From Linnemannia schmuckeri (Eukaryota; Mortierellomycota; Mortierellomycetes; Mortierellales; Mortierellaceae): DNA of 64,000 nucleotides. Below the pieces are notes generated by a model that did no database searches, was not told where the DNA came from, and worked only from the letters and a program-made list of their open reading frames with translations. The position numbers and the translations under genes were made by a program. The stretch's first letter is position 1. Each line of letters begins with the position of its first letter. This document shows, piece after piece, positions 14,007 through 26,060 of the stretch. Location: positions 124,001-188,000 of the forward strand of contig JANATG010000007.1 in NCBI GenBank assembly GCA_029449235.1, written 5' to 3'.

Positions 14007-14899
14007 ATGATGAGCGCACAAGTCAATGCTCGCCCTGCAGCTGCTGCAGACACATCTAAGATTGCTCCCTCCGTCGGTCCATTGGATGCCAACCAGGGCA
14101 ACGTCTCTCCACCCCTCCACCCCACCGTCCCAGAGACGACTACTTCCCAAAAACGCGGCGGCTCCCTCACCCCAGGCGGCTCCATCTCCAAGAGCGAGCT
14201 CTCCTCCATGACCGGCTCGATTGCCTCCAAGCTGGACCAGTACCTTGAAAGCACCAACAACAGTCTCCATCGCCATGATCGTGGCTCAGCCGACTCGAAC
14301 ATCAGCCTTGGCTCCCTCTCTGGCGTTAATCTTGATCACCACAATCAAACAAACGACAATCACAAGGATAACAGCAGTGCAGGAGGAGAAAAGCACAACA
14401 GCGGTAGCGTGTATGCCGGAGGAAGTGCAGGCAGCATCAATGGAGAACTGGACGACGACACCACATTGGCCAACAACCTTGCAGCGATCTCCTTGGCGAC
14501 TCAAAAGATCAGCGAGATCTACTTGGAGCCCAAACCCAAGAAATCCGCGCCTGATGGTCATCAGGTCACCAACGACCATTTCGAGTCCGAGAAGCATTTC
14601 TACCCGCGTGTACTAAACGCCCAGATCCACCCTATGGTCGGCTACTTTTTCTCGTTGGGCAATGAGCGGATTATTGCGAGGTATATGCATTTGAACCCTC
14701 AGGTCAACGAGGATGTCTTGCGCAAGTGTCTCGATTACGTTCCCAAGCACTTTCAGTGGGCAGGTAAAAAATCTCTACTTTTTTTTGGTCTTTTTCTTGT
14801 GTATTTTGGCTGTTAGTCCAGCAACACGCCATGGAGTTCAGTCGGCTGTGGTTGTTTATTGTTTGGTGTTTGTGGTCTAAAAAGAAGGGGAACACGGCG

Positions 14900-14951
<52 letters not shown>

Positions 14952-16968
14952 ATAAAGGTGTGAAAGTGACAAAAGAGTGAGGAAAGGGGAATAGGAGAGA
15001 GTGAAAAACGAAAGAGGCGCCAAGGTCGAGGCGGGAGAAAGGACTGTGTCCCGTGGGCAAAAACAAAACTTAAACTAGAAAAAGAATCAATACGCGTGTC
15101 TCGATTCATTCGTGCACACCAACTTGAACAAAGGAAGATAAGAACACTTCTTGAAGTGCTCTTTGTTTGTGGGGAGGAAACATAACTCTCCTGTTTGGGA
15201 AGGCAAACAAAAGCGACAGCGAAAGCAAAAAAAAAAAGAGGGAGAGCGAAACCTTCGTTGTGTTTTTCCCAATAGAAATCGGTCTCGTTGCGTTATGTCG
15301 AGCTGTTGTCGTGTTTTTTGTTATATATGCTAACCTTACCTCGTCTTTTCTTTTCACCAAACAGGATCGGATCTGTTCAATGTCACGACCGCGTCGGGAC
15401 ACCGCCAGATGATTATTGTTGAGACCAACTCGTGTCCCTCTGGCCAAAAGTCGATGCCACTCCTTTCGGAATCAGATGTAAGGGGGTGCAGAAAAACGAA
15501 TTTTGAAGAAAGAGTTGCAGCTTTGTTGGGACACCCGTTTTTGCTGTTGTAGTCGCTGCTGCTTGGTTGGCCTACTCATTGCTGACAGTTGAATCGCCAC
15601 CCGTCCTCTCTTTCTCCTTGTTTTTCTTTTTATTTCTGATGCTGTAGGAACACGGAGGATACCGTCTGGTCCTCGAGTCGGCATTCAAGGACATGATTGA
15701 CACTGCTGATCGCAGTTTGGGAGGACTCGCTGTTGTGTGCGACAAGAACATGATGGAGGCGAGTGGATACGCATCGACGTTGGCAGAGGTCATGAAGGAG
15801 AAGGTCTGGCTGGTTGAGTTCTACGAGTATGACCAGGACCCTCCCGTCAAGTGGGTCGACCGCGTCATGTACATCCGCGACGAGAAGAAGGGTACGCTTA
15901 TCACATTATGTCAACAGACCTACTAGGCAGTTATATTTATCCGCTACTATCGTGCATCCTTTTGCTAACATGCGTTTATTTTCTTTCATTTTATAGAATG
16001 GCACTCGATTAGGGCTTGTTTTAGATATGTGACCCAGAAGCCATGGAACCGGTTCCCACTGTACACAAAGACGATTGTCATGAACCAGACCGTCGCCTGT
16101 CTGGCTGGAGGACGCAACAAGATGATGGCAGCCAAGGCCTACGAGTTCTTCAACGCCGAGTTGGCTGATTCTGGACTTCATGTGCGTGTTCCTGAGACGA
16201 TCAACAATGTGACCAAGAACGAGATTCCACTCTGGCTGGACAGCATGGGTGGTCATGCCGTTGTCAAAGTCCCTTATTCCAATGCCGGTAAGCATTTTAG
16301 ATATTTATGTGGTGCTCGCTTCAACAACGAATCCATTGCTAGCACTTGACTAACAATCACCTCATGTTGTCACTATAGGCCAAGGGGTCTACACGATTAC
16401 GAACAAGAAGGAGTTGCAGGAGTTCATGGACACGCCTCAGCATTATAACAAGTACATTGTGCAGTCGCTGGTCGGAAATGCATCCTGGTCATCCATGACC
16501 CGCCACGGCAAGTTCTATCATGTCGGCACGATCCCCAACAAGAAGAACAACACCTTCGTAACCGATCTCCGGATGATGGTCGCTGGTAACAAGCAAGGGT
16601 TCCGGCCGATCTGCATCTATGCCCGTCGTGCCCGTAAGCCTCTTCTCCGCCACCTCGAGGACGACCTATCCACAACCTCGTGGGAGATGTTGGGCACCAA
16701 CTTGTCGGTCAAGTCACCCACAGGCGAGTGGAGCACGGAGGCGGCACGTCTGCTGTTGATGGACCGCAAGGATTTCAACCAATTGGGTCTTGGAGTTGAC
16801 GACATGATTGATGCTTATATCCAGACGGTGCTGTCTGTGATTGCGATCGACAAGATGTGCCAGCGGTTGATGAAGGATAATCCTGAGGGACCTGGACAGA
16901 CGTTTGATATGGAGTTGTTCAAGGCCCTCAACCCTGACTCTGTTCTCTGGCAGGAGGTTCTTCTGTAG
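14007..16968 (+). CDS. Uncharacterised protein with ATP-grasp-like motifs
   Basis: Five exons (14007-14763, 15365-15477, 15648-15891, 15997-16287, 16379-16968) join in frame to 664 residues. The first 190 or so residues are low complexity (Ser, Asn, Gly, Ala), followed by a folded part. Seen there: ETNSCPSGQKSMP near residue 272; a glycine loop VVKVPYSNAGQGVYTI near 459-474; then YIVQSLVG and TDLRMMVAG near 530. The lysine plus flexible Gly loop, followed by an acidic-Arg strand, is what ATP-grasp ligases show, so I infer an ATP-binding carboxylate-amine ligase-like fold; substrate unknown. The start is the first of two adjacent ATGs after a C/T-rich leader; an in-frame ATG 81 bases earlier is less likely. 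Intron 1 is unusually long (601 bases) and holds a 49-A tract. It is not assigned to a named family. Confidence 0.85.
14901..14949 (+). repeat. Poly-A tract (49 bases) inside intron 1
   Basis: An uninterrupted run of 49 A within the first intron of the ATP-grasp-like gene. It is the longest homopolymer in the window. Confidence 0.95.
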
Positions 16969-17338
16969 ATTTGACTCCCACTTTTCTTCTTTTCTTTTTC
17001 GTTTCATTTTTTCTTTTCTTTTCTTTTCTTTTCTTTTCCCTGCACATACAAACAACAACACTACAAGTCTTTAGCGACAAAATGCAGAAAAAAATGTATC
17101 ATTACTACCACGACTTTCTTTGGAAACCAAGCTTAGATAATAAACACGAACCAGGGAGCACCATGGGGCTTCAGAGACTATTTCTCTCGCCAATTTGCAT
17201 TCAGAATTATACATGCTTTTGAGTGTGAATGTAAAGGTGTTTTAATGTAGTGAAAAGGAGGATGCTGAAAGATGATAGATGAAAAGGGTAATGAAGATAT
17301 GCTTATTGTTTAATAAAGAGAAAATAAGGATATGAGGC
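16969..17338. other. Convergent intergenic region
   Basis: Separates the 3' ends of the ATP-grasp-like gene (plus) and the UTP16-like gene (minus). It starts with TTTTC pentanucleotide repeats near 17008-17038 and carries AATAAA-like signals for both directions. No gene is seen. Confidence 0.5.
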
Positions 17339-18538
17339 TTATTTCCGGTTGAACTTGCGTGCAGCGCCTTGGGATTTTTGAGACATGTTGAGGATGGCGT
17401 CCTTGCGCGCGATTTTGGATCCGTAAAAGTGCTGCTGCCTGAAATCGACAACTGTCTGGGGGATGGCGTGGCCCTGGGCCAGATGCGACTTGTCCAGCAC
17501 CTTCACCGTCACCGGTCTACAATACGTAACGTAGAGTTGGCGCAAAACAAAAAAGCGAAGGTAGGTTTTTGTTAGAAACGAATGTGATACTTCCAAAAGT
17601 GGATATTCCTGAAAGTACCCTTCATGGGTGCGATGTGCGAAGAAAAAAAAAGACATACCCGACGTTCTTTTGCTTCTTCTCGATCCGCTTCCGCTTCAAG
17701 GCCTCAGCCTTGAGTTCAGCCTCCAATTCCATGAGAGCAAAGTCCTCGAGACGCATATGTTTCCTCTTCTTGTCATTCGTCGTTTTCGTTGACTTTTCCT
17801 GATCGTCCATCTGCGCGACTTCCTCCAACATATCCATGGGCAGCAATGCAGGCAGTTCTGATGCTGGCTTTGTTGTAGATGTTGTTGATTCTGATACTAG
17901 TGCCGGTGCTGGTGTGGGTGTGGATGTTGCCTTCTTCTTTGCCTTGGACTGATCCTTCTGTTCCTTCAACTTTTGTTCACGCTCGATTCTCTTTGCCTTT
18001 TGCTCTGCTTGCACCCTATTAAGTTCATCAATTGAATTCAAAAGTATCGAGGATTAATATATCGTTCTGTGTATAGGACCACTTTAACATGCCATTGAGT
18101 CCGCCAAATCGTCCCTGCGAAGTATTTATATGCTTACTTTGACAAGAAGGACTTCTCCTTATCCTGAGCACTCTGGACTTTAGCTTTGGCGCTCGAAAGA
18201 GATTCTGCCTCAGGAGCCTCATCGTCGCTATCTCCTTCCTCATCACTGTCGTCCTCGTACTTCATGGTGGGGAGGACGGCGGGGGTGATCCGAGGGGCAG
18301 CGGCGGCGCCAGCCTTGGGGGTATGGATTTTGAATGTTGGCTCGTCATCGCTATCGGCGTCCTTTTTGGACTCTTCCTGGTCCTGGTTATTCTGCTCTTC
18401 CTCGTCCTCGTTATCCTGATCCTCCTCGGACTCGGCCTTTTTCTGAGACTTCTTTGTTGCGGTGGCGGCCTTCTTAGGGGAAGCTGCGGCGACGGCGGGC
18501 TTTGGGGGTACGCCTCGATTGCGGGTGGTGACGGCCAT
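17339..18538 (-). CDS. Probable UTP16/BUD21-like nucleolar protein
   Basis: Likely small-subunit processome factor that binds U3 snoRNP and takes part in 18S rRNA maturation in the nucleolus; this is inferred from overall layout. Three exons (18538-18138, 18015-17659, 17516-17339) join in frame to 311 residues. Seen: an N-terminal Lys/Ala-rich stretch, a long acidic region with many Glu, Asp, Asn and Gln (about residues 38-115), a basic coiled-coil-like middle (EQKAKRIEREQKLKEQKDQ), and a conserved-looking C-terminus with VKVLDKSHLAQGHAIPQ and QQHFYGSKIARKDA, which I match to the U3 snoRNA-associated (Utp16) domain. The start is MAVTTRNRG; longer in-frame extension would add leader-like residues. 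It diverges from UTP17/WDR75 460 bases away, which supports the assignment. The name could be wrong; another nucleolar coiled-coil protein is possible. Confidence 0.65.
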
Positions 18539-18998
18539 TGTGTAGAGTGCGTGTGAATGAAGAGAGGGTGTGATGGAAACGAGTATGAAAGTGTTCAAGG
18601 GCGGCGGGCACACAACAAAAACAACAATGTACGGTCCTGTTCAAAGTGAAAGTAAAAAAAAGTGACTTGGTTGCACAGGACAAGGGGCAAGACAGCAAAA
18701 AAAAAAAAGAAAAAAGAAAAATGAAATTGTTTACAAATGTGGCTTTGAAATAAAAAAAAGCGCTTCTCAGTCGATATTATTTTGTGTGTATGTATACCTT
18801 CCACTTGCTCTTCTCTCCTCTTTGACAGCAAGCTTTGGTTTCCATGCACCTCTCCTCGTAGACCATTGTTCCTTGTTCCTTGTTCCCTCTTCTTTCTTCT
18901 TTTTTTTGTGTAGTCACCAAACTCCTCTCTTCTTTTTTCTGTATATCCACCCTTCTCCACCCTTCCCCCGACTCAGCAACAACCAACTATAACCAACC
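18539..18998. promoter_or_regulatory. Divergent promoter between UTP16-like and UTP17 genes
   Basis: A 460-base region lies between the two start codons and must hold both promoters. It is A/T-rich in the middle (AAAAAAAAAAAAG, TGAAATTG) with C/T-rich flanks. I do not see a clear TATA box or an exact PAC motif. Confidence 0.6.
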
Positions 18999-21995
18999 AT
19001 GAGACTGTCAGACTACCCTGTGGTCTTCACAACAGACTCCAGCTACTTCTTCTCATGCAACGCCAAAACAATCCGCATCATTTCCGTCGAAACGGGTCAA
19101 GTTGTTCGTATCCTCTCTGCTTCAACTGAGGAAGGCGGACACTCTGACACCGTCACTTGTGTGATGCTCAACCCCAAAAATTCTCTCCAGCTCTACTCGG
19201 CTTCGTTGGACGGAACTATCAAGTTGTGGGATTTCAATGATGCTATCCTGTTGAAGACATTCGAGGTTGGAACGCCTATTACCAATATTGTGATGCACGA
19301 GGGTGCCCCGAATGATGTCTATTTGGTCGTGACCAAGAAGTCGACGAAGCGGTTCCATAAGAAGCAGTACAAGAAGTGTAAGTTGGGGGTTGTTTTTGTT
19401 TTTGGGGAAAGGTCATTTTTGTGCACGTCGGATCATGATAGAATTGGATGTCAATGAGATCATAGCATTGGAAGACAACTAAATGATATCGTTGGAGGCC
19501 AATCGTATGATTTCTTTTCTAATCAGTATCGCCTTTACTCGAACAAACGACGGATGATTATAGCGGGAGGATTGGTGGCAAAGGAAAACTCGATCTTGGT
19601 GCGCTACTCGCTCAAGTCGTCGCGCAAGAAGATTATTCGTCTTTTGTCGTCTCGTTCCTGCAGTGGATTGGTAATGTCTTCAGACGGCGAATACTTGGTC
19701 ATGAGTGGACGGTACAAGTTGCATGTCATTCATATCGCAGCTGGAGACGGTATTGAGCAAGGAGCCGTTTCGGAGCACGACGAGTCTCGCTTCAGAACCT
19801 ACCTCACCCCAGACAGGATCACTGCCCTGGCCTTCCACCCAACCGAGGGCTGCATTGCAACAGGAGACGAGCGCGGAAGGATCACATTGTGGTACTGCTT
19901 CGGGAAGAACGTTGACCGCCCCGTCACCACCTCGATGCACTGGCACGCCCACAAGGTCGCCGACTTGGCCTTCACCTCGGACGGAAACTATCTCTTGTCA
20001 GGAGGAGAGGAATCTGTGTTGGTCATCTGGCAGCTGTCGACTGGTCACAAGCAGTTCTTGCCTCGTTTGGGATCTGAGATCAAGCATATTACTATCTCGC
20101 CCGATGACGCTCTCTACGCCATGGGACACCAGGATAACTCTGTTAACGTCATCCGTGCCGTCGACCTTAAGATCAAGACCAACATTCAGGGACTCAAGTT
20201 TGGTATGCTCATTTTGTCATTTAGTTCTTGCAGCTGTCAACGCGCCTCTAGATCGGATTATGTCCATAATTAACAGAAAAACTAACTTACTAACCGCTTG
20301 CATGTCAACCTAGCCCACACTGATCATATCAACAACCCTCTTTCGACCGGCTTGGTGATCGAGCCTCGCAACGGACACGTTGTCTTGAACGGACTTCCAG
20401 GAACACTTCAATTCTACGACCCTATCAAGGACCAGCACATCATGGAACTAGAAGTCTTCCCTCGCAACAAGGTCTCGCGCACATACGAGAAGGAGATTGT
20501 CGCTCCTCGTGTCATGCACGTTGCCTTCTCGAACGACAAGGCTGCCCGCTGGATGGCCACTGTTGACGGTCGCGACGACAAGGAGACGACCCCAGAGTTG
20601 TACATCAAGTTCTGGGAGTACGATGACGATTCACACACCTATGTCCTTAACACTCGCGTGGACTCGCCCCATACCAAGGAGATTACATCCTGCATCTTCA
20701 ACCCTCGTCAGGGCAACCAGCCCCCCATGGTCGTTACTACCTCTCTGGATGGAACTTTCAAGGTCTGGGAGTTGACTCACCAGGGCGAGGCTCGCCGTGG
20801 TATTGAGGCAGAGAGAGCTTGGAGCTGTAGGTCGACTGGATTCTACAGGGATATGGTCCCCCGTGCTGCAGGATTTGCCTCGGATGGCTCGTTGTTGGCT
20901 GTTGCCTATGGTCAGATCATTACTCTCTGGAACCCATACTTGAACACTCTTCAGGGAGTCTTGACTCAGCCTCCTGAGCACCGCCCCATTCACCACCTCA
21001 CATTCCTCAAGAACTCGCCCTTCTTGATTGCTGCCACCTCAGACCACCTTTACTCATGGAACTTGCTCACTTGCTCGGTCTGGTGGAGCTACCAGCTCAA
21101 GGTCGACCGCTTGGTCGCCTCGCAGACCAACTCCAACTTTATGGTGACGTGCTCCGATCGCGTACAGGGATCGGCGCCTCAGCACCGGATCTTGGTGTTC
21201 AATCCTATGGATCCTAAGCCTATCCGGATTGAGACGGTCGAGAAGAAGCCCCGTGCTATCACATTCATGCCTGATGCCTCTGCTGCTGCCAAGGATGTTG
21301 TGGAACCCATTCTTATCATGAACCATGGATTCGCTTTCGAGGTCTTGGGAGGACGGTCTGTAGAGGAGTTGAAGATCGAGGCCGAACAGGCCGCTGAGAA
21401 GGCTAGGGTAGCGGCTTTGGCCGCCGAGGGCAGGAAGACGTTGATGTCGGATATCTTTGGCAAGACGGCAGCAGCGGATGCAGCAGCTGCAGCAGCCAAG
21501 GAAAAGAAGGAGAAGAAGCAGCAGCAGGACACTGCCGCCAGCCGTGGCATGGTCTCGAAGAAACATATGGTCCGCAACCCCTTGTTCGATGCACCTTCGC
21601 ATGTGATGGCACCCGTATCGTCGTTGTTTGAGGCGTTCATGGGTCAGTTGTTGACACAGGGCAAGGCGGCCAAGGATGAGGCCAAGGCACGGAAGAAGGC
21701 ATTGAAACAGCAGAAGCAGGAGGAGGAGGCACAAAAGCAGGCTGACGCCGCCGGCAATACCGCCGAGACCGCCATCGGTAAGCCTTCTTATTTTACTTTA
21801 TTTCTTGCTTTGTGCGTTCTCCTTGGTTTTGAGCGAGAAGTGTTTTCTAACATCTTTTTTTTATTCTCATTTGTTACTGTAATAGATATTGACATGGAAG
21901 ACGACGCAGTGGAGATTGTGGGTGTCAAGGAGGGAGGAGACGACGCGATTCCTAGCTCGCTAGCAAAGATCTTTTCAGCCCGGTTATCCCTTTAA
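18999..21995 (+). CDS. UTP17: U3 snoRNP WD40 protein, UTP17/NAN1 (WDR75)
   Basis: WD-repeat subunit of the UTP-A (t-UTP) part of the SSU processome, needed for pre-rRNA transcription and early 18S processing in the nucleolus (family knowledge). Exons: 18999-19377; about 19498 or 19527 to 20202; 20314-21777; 21886-21995. The product is about 885 residues, near yeast Nan1 and human WDR75. WD motifs seen include LQLYSASLDGTIKLWDF, FHPTEGCIATGDERGRITLW, FTSDGNYLLSGGEESVLVIW and TTSLDGTFKVWEL. The C-terminal part has an Ala/Lys/Gln-rich coiled region and an acidic tail. Intron 1 is unclear: the best donor (GTAAGT at 19378) leaves phase 1, but the best acceptor (CAG at 19524-19526) needs phase 0; the acceptor at 19496-19497 keeps frame. 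The gene diverges from the UTP16-like gene. Confidence 0.9.
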
Positions 21996-22525
21996 GAAGC
22001 TGGGGTCAGGATTTACTGCTACCAATATGATATCTTTGGGAATCGTTCCCTTCCACTCCTCAATAGACCCTCACACACGCACACATACACATTTTTTTTT
22101 TCATTATTTTTTTCACACTTTTACCGCTTTCACACGTCCATCACTATTCATTCAACATTAAAAAGGCATTCTGTTTTCATGATAAGAACCATTGCTGGTG
22201 TTTTAGAAGTGAAGTCGAGGCGGAGTGAACAAACGGTCCTCTTAGTATTCACATTCACCTACACAATCTTTTCTTAAAACCTCTTTTGTGGAGGCAGAGC
22301 ACTTTGATTCAGCACTCTCGCTCTAGCTGATACGCTTTGTCCACCTTACCCCGTGGCAGCAGCCATGGTTTCCCTTGTTGCTATTGCCTTCTCGAACTTT
22401 GTGAGAAATATATTACATTCCATGCCCAGAAACTCCTGCCACGTATGGTTATTGTTCACCACTGTGCAGTTTATTAATTTTGAGAGTCAGGGGAATGCAA
22501 AATTTTAGTTAGAAGGTGTATGTAT
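21996..22525. other. Convergent intergenic region
   Basis: About 530 bases between the 3' ends of UTP17 (plus) and the METTL18-like gene (minus). It contains T-rich runs and no recognisable gene. Confidence 0.5.
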
Positions 22526-24167
22526 CTACGCCTTGAAGGTGAGTTCAAGGATCTCACGACGCACGAATGCTTGGGCAGAGAAGACGACCTTAATATCGAA
22601 GACGCCGTCCTGCTCGATCAATCTCCGGAAGGACAGGATATCGCCTCCGACTCCAAAATAGAACGTCTTTGCAGCCACCAATCTAGAGTATCGCAAGGCA
22701 GAGGGCGATATGTTAGTTCGTACACATGTGCGGTTAAAAAGAGTGCTGTGTCCGGAATAGCAAGAAAGTAAATGGGGAAAAGGAAACTTACGCTTTGCCG
22801 CCGCGCTTGAGAGAGTTCTTGATAGTAGCATACAACTTTTGATGAGATTCCTCTGCATAAATAGTCTCACTCGTCAAGATCAGATCATACTTGTCCTCAT
22901 TCGACTTGAATCCGAGGAGGTCCACAAGTCCTGACCAGTCACCAAGGAAGAACCGGGATTGGGCCTCGACCTTCTTCATGAGCGCCAGGCGGTCCTCGTC
23001 GGAATCAGGGAGATCGAGTTCGACGTTGTCAAAGTCGCCGTCGGCGGGGTTCTTTTCTGGTTCTGGGTCTTCTTCTTCCTCATCTTCATCCTCCTCGCCT
23101 TCGCCTTCCTCGCCTTCTGCGCGAGGTTCCTTGGGTTCAGGCTTCTCTTCTTCCTCTTCCTCCTCTTCTTCATCCTGAGGTTGTTGATCGGGGCGAACGT
23201 GAGTGTTGAGGAGGACGTTGGGGAGAGTGACAAATTTGAGGACCTGGTCATTATAATCCTGGAGGTCGACCTGTACCGTGTTGGATTGTGTCAACACGTA
23301 AATTCCTGGTAACGCCGATCCACATCCAAGCTATATGTCCCATACCACAAAACATGAAAAAATGGTCAGTTTGTGTCCACTTAAATGTCAATTGCAATCC
23401 ACTCAAGTATTCGCTGAGAAAATCAACGAAAACTTTACCTCCAGGACTTTCTGACCGTCATAGTTGTGCTTCTGATCCGCAAGGTAGGCAACCAGATCCA
23501 GGGCACACTCCCAGGTCTTGAGTCCACCCTCATAGACACCCTTGACCAAATCACTCTTTCCTGCCAGCGCCAACATCTCCACACCTCTTGGCCCTGTGAT
23601 TGTCCCTTCCTGCTCCTTCTCCTTCTCCTGCTTGTCTTCGTCAAACTCATCATCCTCCTGAATAATCTGGAACTTGACATCCTCCAAGTTGCGCTTATAA
23701 ATCGTCACGACCTCCTTCTGGGCACCCGTCTTGGTATCGGTGGCGATGGCGGTGCCGGCGCCCGTGCCTTGGTGAAGGACAGGGATTTGGGCTAGTTCGT
23801 AGTGGAGGGTTGAAGGGAGGCTGTGGATGCAGGTTGGGGATTGGATGTTTAATTGTGCGGCGGGAACGATTGGGGTTGTGGATGTGGTTGAAGAAGAGGA
23901 GACAGAAAGGGTGGAAAGGGGCTTTGAGAGCTCGTCAGCGGGTTGCTCGTCTTGGTCTTGTTGGGGGATATCCTCGTCGACCTCGAGGTCTGCGGCCTAT
24001 GAAGAGGGGATGGAAATTGGGCAAAATTAATTAATTTGGTCCGCTTTGGGTACGGGTTTGTTTTGGTCATAAGAAGTTGGGGGCGCTAGTCCTGTGGGCG
24101 ACAAGAAGGGTGTTAATGGGGATGCTCATGAGGAGTAGTGTTTTACAGAAAAGTTGAACTTGAACAT
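22526..24167 (-). CDS. HPM1: Protein-histidine N-methyltransferase, METTL18/HPM1-like
   Basis: SAM-dependent methyltransferase; in yeast and human this family methylates a histidine of ribosomal protein uL3 and affects ribosome assembly and translation. Four exons: 24167-24147 (only seven codons, MFKFNFS), 23996-23439, 23330-22792 and 22682-22526; all GT-AG, giving 424 residues. Seen: the family-typical N-terminus with FKFNF, GLKTWECALDLV near residue 155, motif I VLELGCGSALPGI across the exon 2/3 junction, the DLQDYN strand end, then YDLILTSETIYAEE and GVGGDILSFR. A run of nine glutamates and further acidic residues (about 80 residues) is inserted between DLQDYN and FFLGDW, where human METTL18 is shorter. 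Expected in nucleus and cytosol. It diverges from the mL46 gene. Confidence 0.9.
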
Positions 24168-24638
24168 GGTTATTGTAAGGAGTCCTCTAGGGTGAGCGTG
24201 TCTTCCAAGAACGGTGGTTGCTTAAGAAAGTTGCTGCAGCAGATACAAAAGTAAGGGCAAACAAAAAAGAAAAGAAAGAAGTGCCCAAAAGGACTGCGTT
24301 TCTAGACGAATAAACAACCCAAGCCACCGGGATCCTCTCATTCTCTCGGTCAAGTGTGTGCCCTAAACTGATACCTCCCCCTCGCTCTTCTCGAAGTCAG
24401 GTCCGGTTTTCTATTCTGCCAAAGACGAGTTCAAAAGCAAACAACGGACATCTCCTCGCCCCTCTTCCGCTCCTCTTTCTCTTTTGTCCCTCGGTCATTC
24501 GCCACCCCTCGTTCAATTCTCTCGCACCTGCAACGACCACGACGACCGCACGCTTGGATTCCCACCTCACCCTTCGATAACTATTCATACACGACTCTAC
24601 TTTTGGCGTAGCACCCACCCTTCTTCATATACATTCAA

Positions 24639-26060
24639 ATGTCGTCCATTCTTCGCACACAGGTTCTCAGGACCGCGGTCCGTTCCTTGGCCACCGTCAC
24701 CCGCTCCCAGATTCAAGGTACGCCTTTCGAACCGGCATCCCTTCACAATGAAATTCATTTAACGACTAGCCTACTAGTCTCGAAGAAGGTCAATAGCCCT
24801 GCAGGAGTAAAATAGGGCAGTCAGGCACGGAAAACTAATCAATTGGCACTTTCACTCTCCCAATATCAATCATAGTCACCCCTACTCGCTTGACAATCGC
24901 TGCCAGATCCTACACCTCTGCCTCCGCCTCAGCACCCCTGAAATCTAATATCTCGACCACCTCTTCCGCCGTTGTTTCGTCGAGCAAGGATTTGATCATC
25001 AACGGTCAAAGGATTGTCGCCGGCGCCGTGGTGTCCCGTCAACCCCTGATCCTCCGCGACCTGACTCCCTTCGAGAAGGAGTACTTCCTCTACCAAAAGA
25101 ACCTTGAGCGTGACCATGCCGCCGCCTTTGGAGCCGAGTTCTATTTCAAGAAGGGATCTGTTGCAGAGCGTCGCTGGAAACAACAAGAGGCCGAGAGACA
25201 GGCAGCAGCATCAGGAACAGCATCATCAACAGGAGCAAAGGGATCAAAATCACCAAAAGGAGCAGCAGCAGAGGCAGAGGCAGTACAGGGTGAGGTGACG
25301 GAGGAGGATCGTGTTGCAGCATTGGAGGCCAAGATCCAATTTAATGACCGGATTACGGATGCGGATCGCAAGAACGATGTTCGGTCGTTGGAGCGTGCCC
25401 TTGCACGGACATTGTACCTCATTGTCAAGAAGCCTAGAGACCAACATGTTTGGCAGTTCCCCCAGGGTGGTGTTCGCGTCTGCGAGAACTTGCAGGAGGT
25501 AATTATGTCACTTCTGCTGCACCCATTTCTCAGTTATTGGAGTGTCTTGTATATCTTTCAGGCAAGGAGATACTAACAGGAGACTGTTTATGTTTTATTT
25601 ACGAACTGATTTTTAGGCCACTGGTCGTGAGTTGTCGGAGGAGTGCGGATCGAACATGGATCTTTGGTTCGTCGGTCGTGTGCCAATCGGTCACTACCAA
25701 TACAACTTCCCCAAGGATTTTGTTGCCAAGTCCTCCAACACTGCCGTCAAGGGTGCCAAGGTAATATACCTGAATACAAAAGAACGAACAACATTTCACA
25801 CCTCTTTGTTGTCTCAGAGACCATGTTCGTGAACAAATGAGACTTCTTATTAATCATGATTTTTTTTTCGTACTTTTGTATTTTTTTTGTCTTTGAATCC
25901 GATATAGGTCTTCTTCATGAAGGCACACATTTTTGCTGGACAGGTCCAGGTCGACAACAAGGAGATTGTAGATTTCGCATGGGTCACTAAGCAGGAGATG
26001 AAGGACTATGTCGCCCCCGAGTACTATGAGGCCGTTAAGGACATGTTGTCTGATTTCTAA
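24639..26060 (+). CDS. MRPL17: Mitochondrial large ribosomal subunit protein mL46 (Nudix-fold)
   Basis: Structural protein of the mitochondrial 54S subunit. The family has a Nudix fold without intact catalysis (family knowledge). Four exons (24639-24717, 24876-25498, 25617-25760, 25908-26060) join in frame to 332 residues, longer than yeast Mrpl17 and human MRPL46 (about 280). Seen: an Arg-rich, acid-free N-terminus MSSILRTQVLRTAVRSLATV that fits a mitochondrial targeting peptide; PFEKEYFLYQKNLERDHAAA near residue 90; an Ala/Gly/Ser/Lys-rich insertion (about 125-155) that explains the extra length; then WQFPQGGV and the Nudix-box remnant TGRELSEECG, and FFMKAHIFAGQV near the end. The start is the first ATG before the targeting peptide. 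It sits 471 bases from the divergent METTL18-like gene. Confidence 0.93.
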
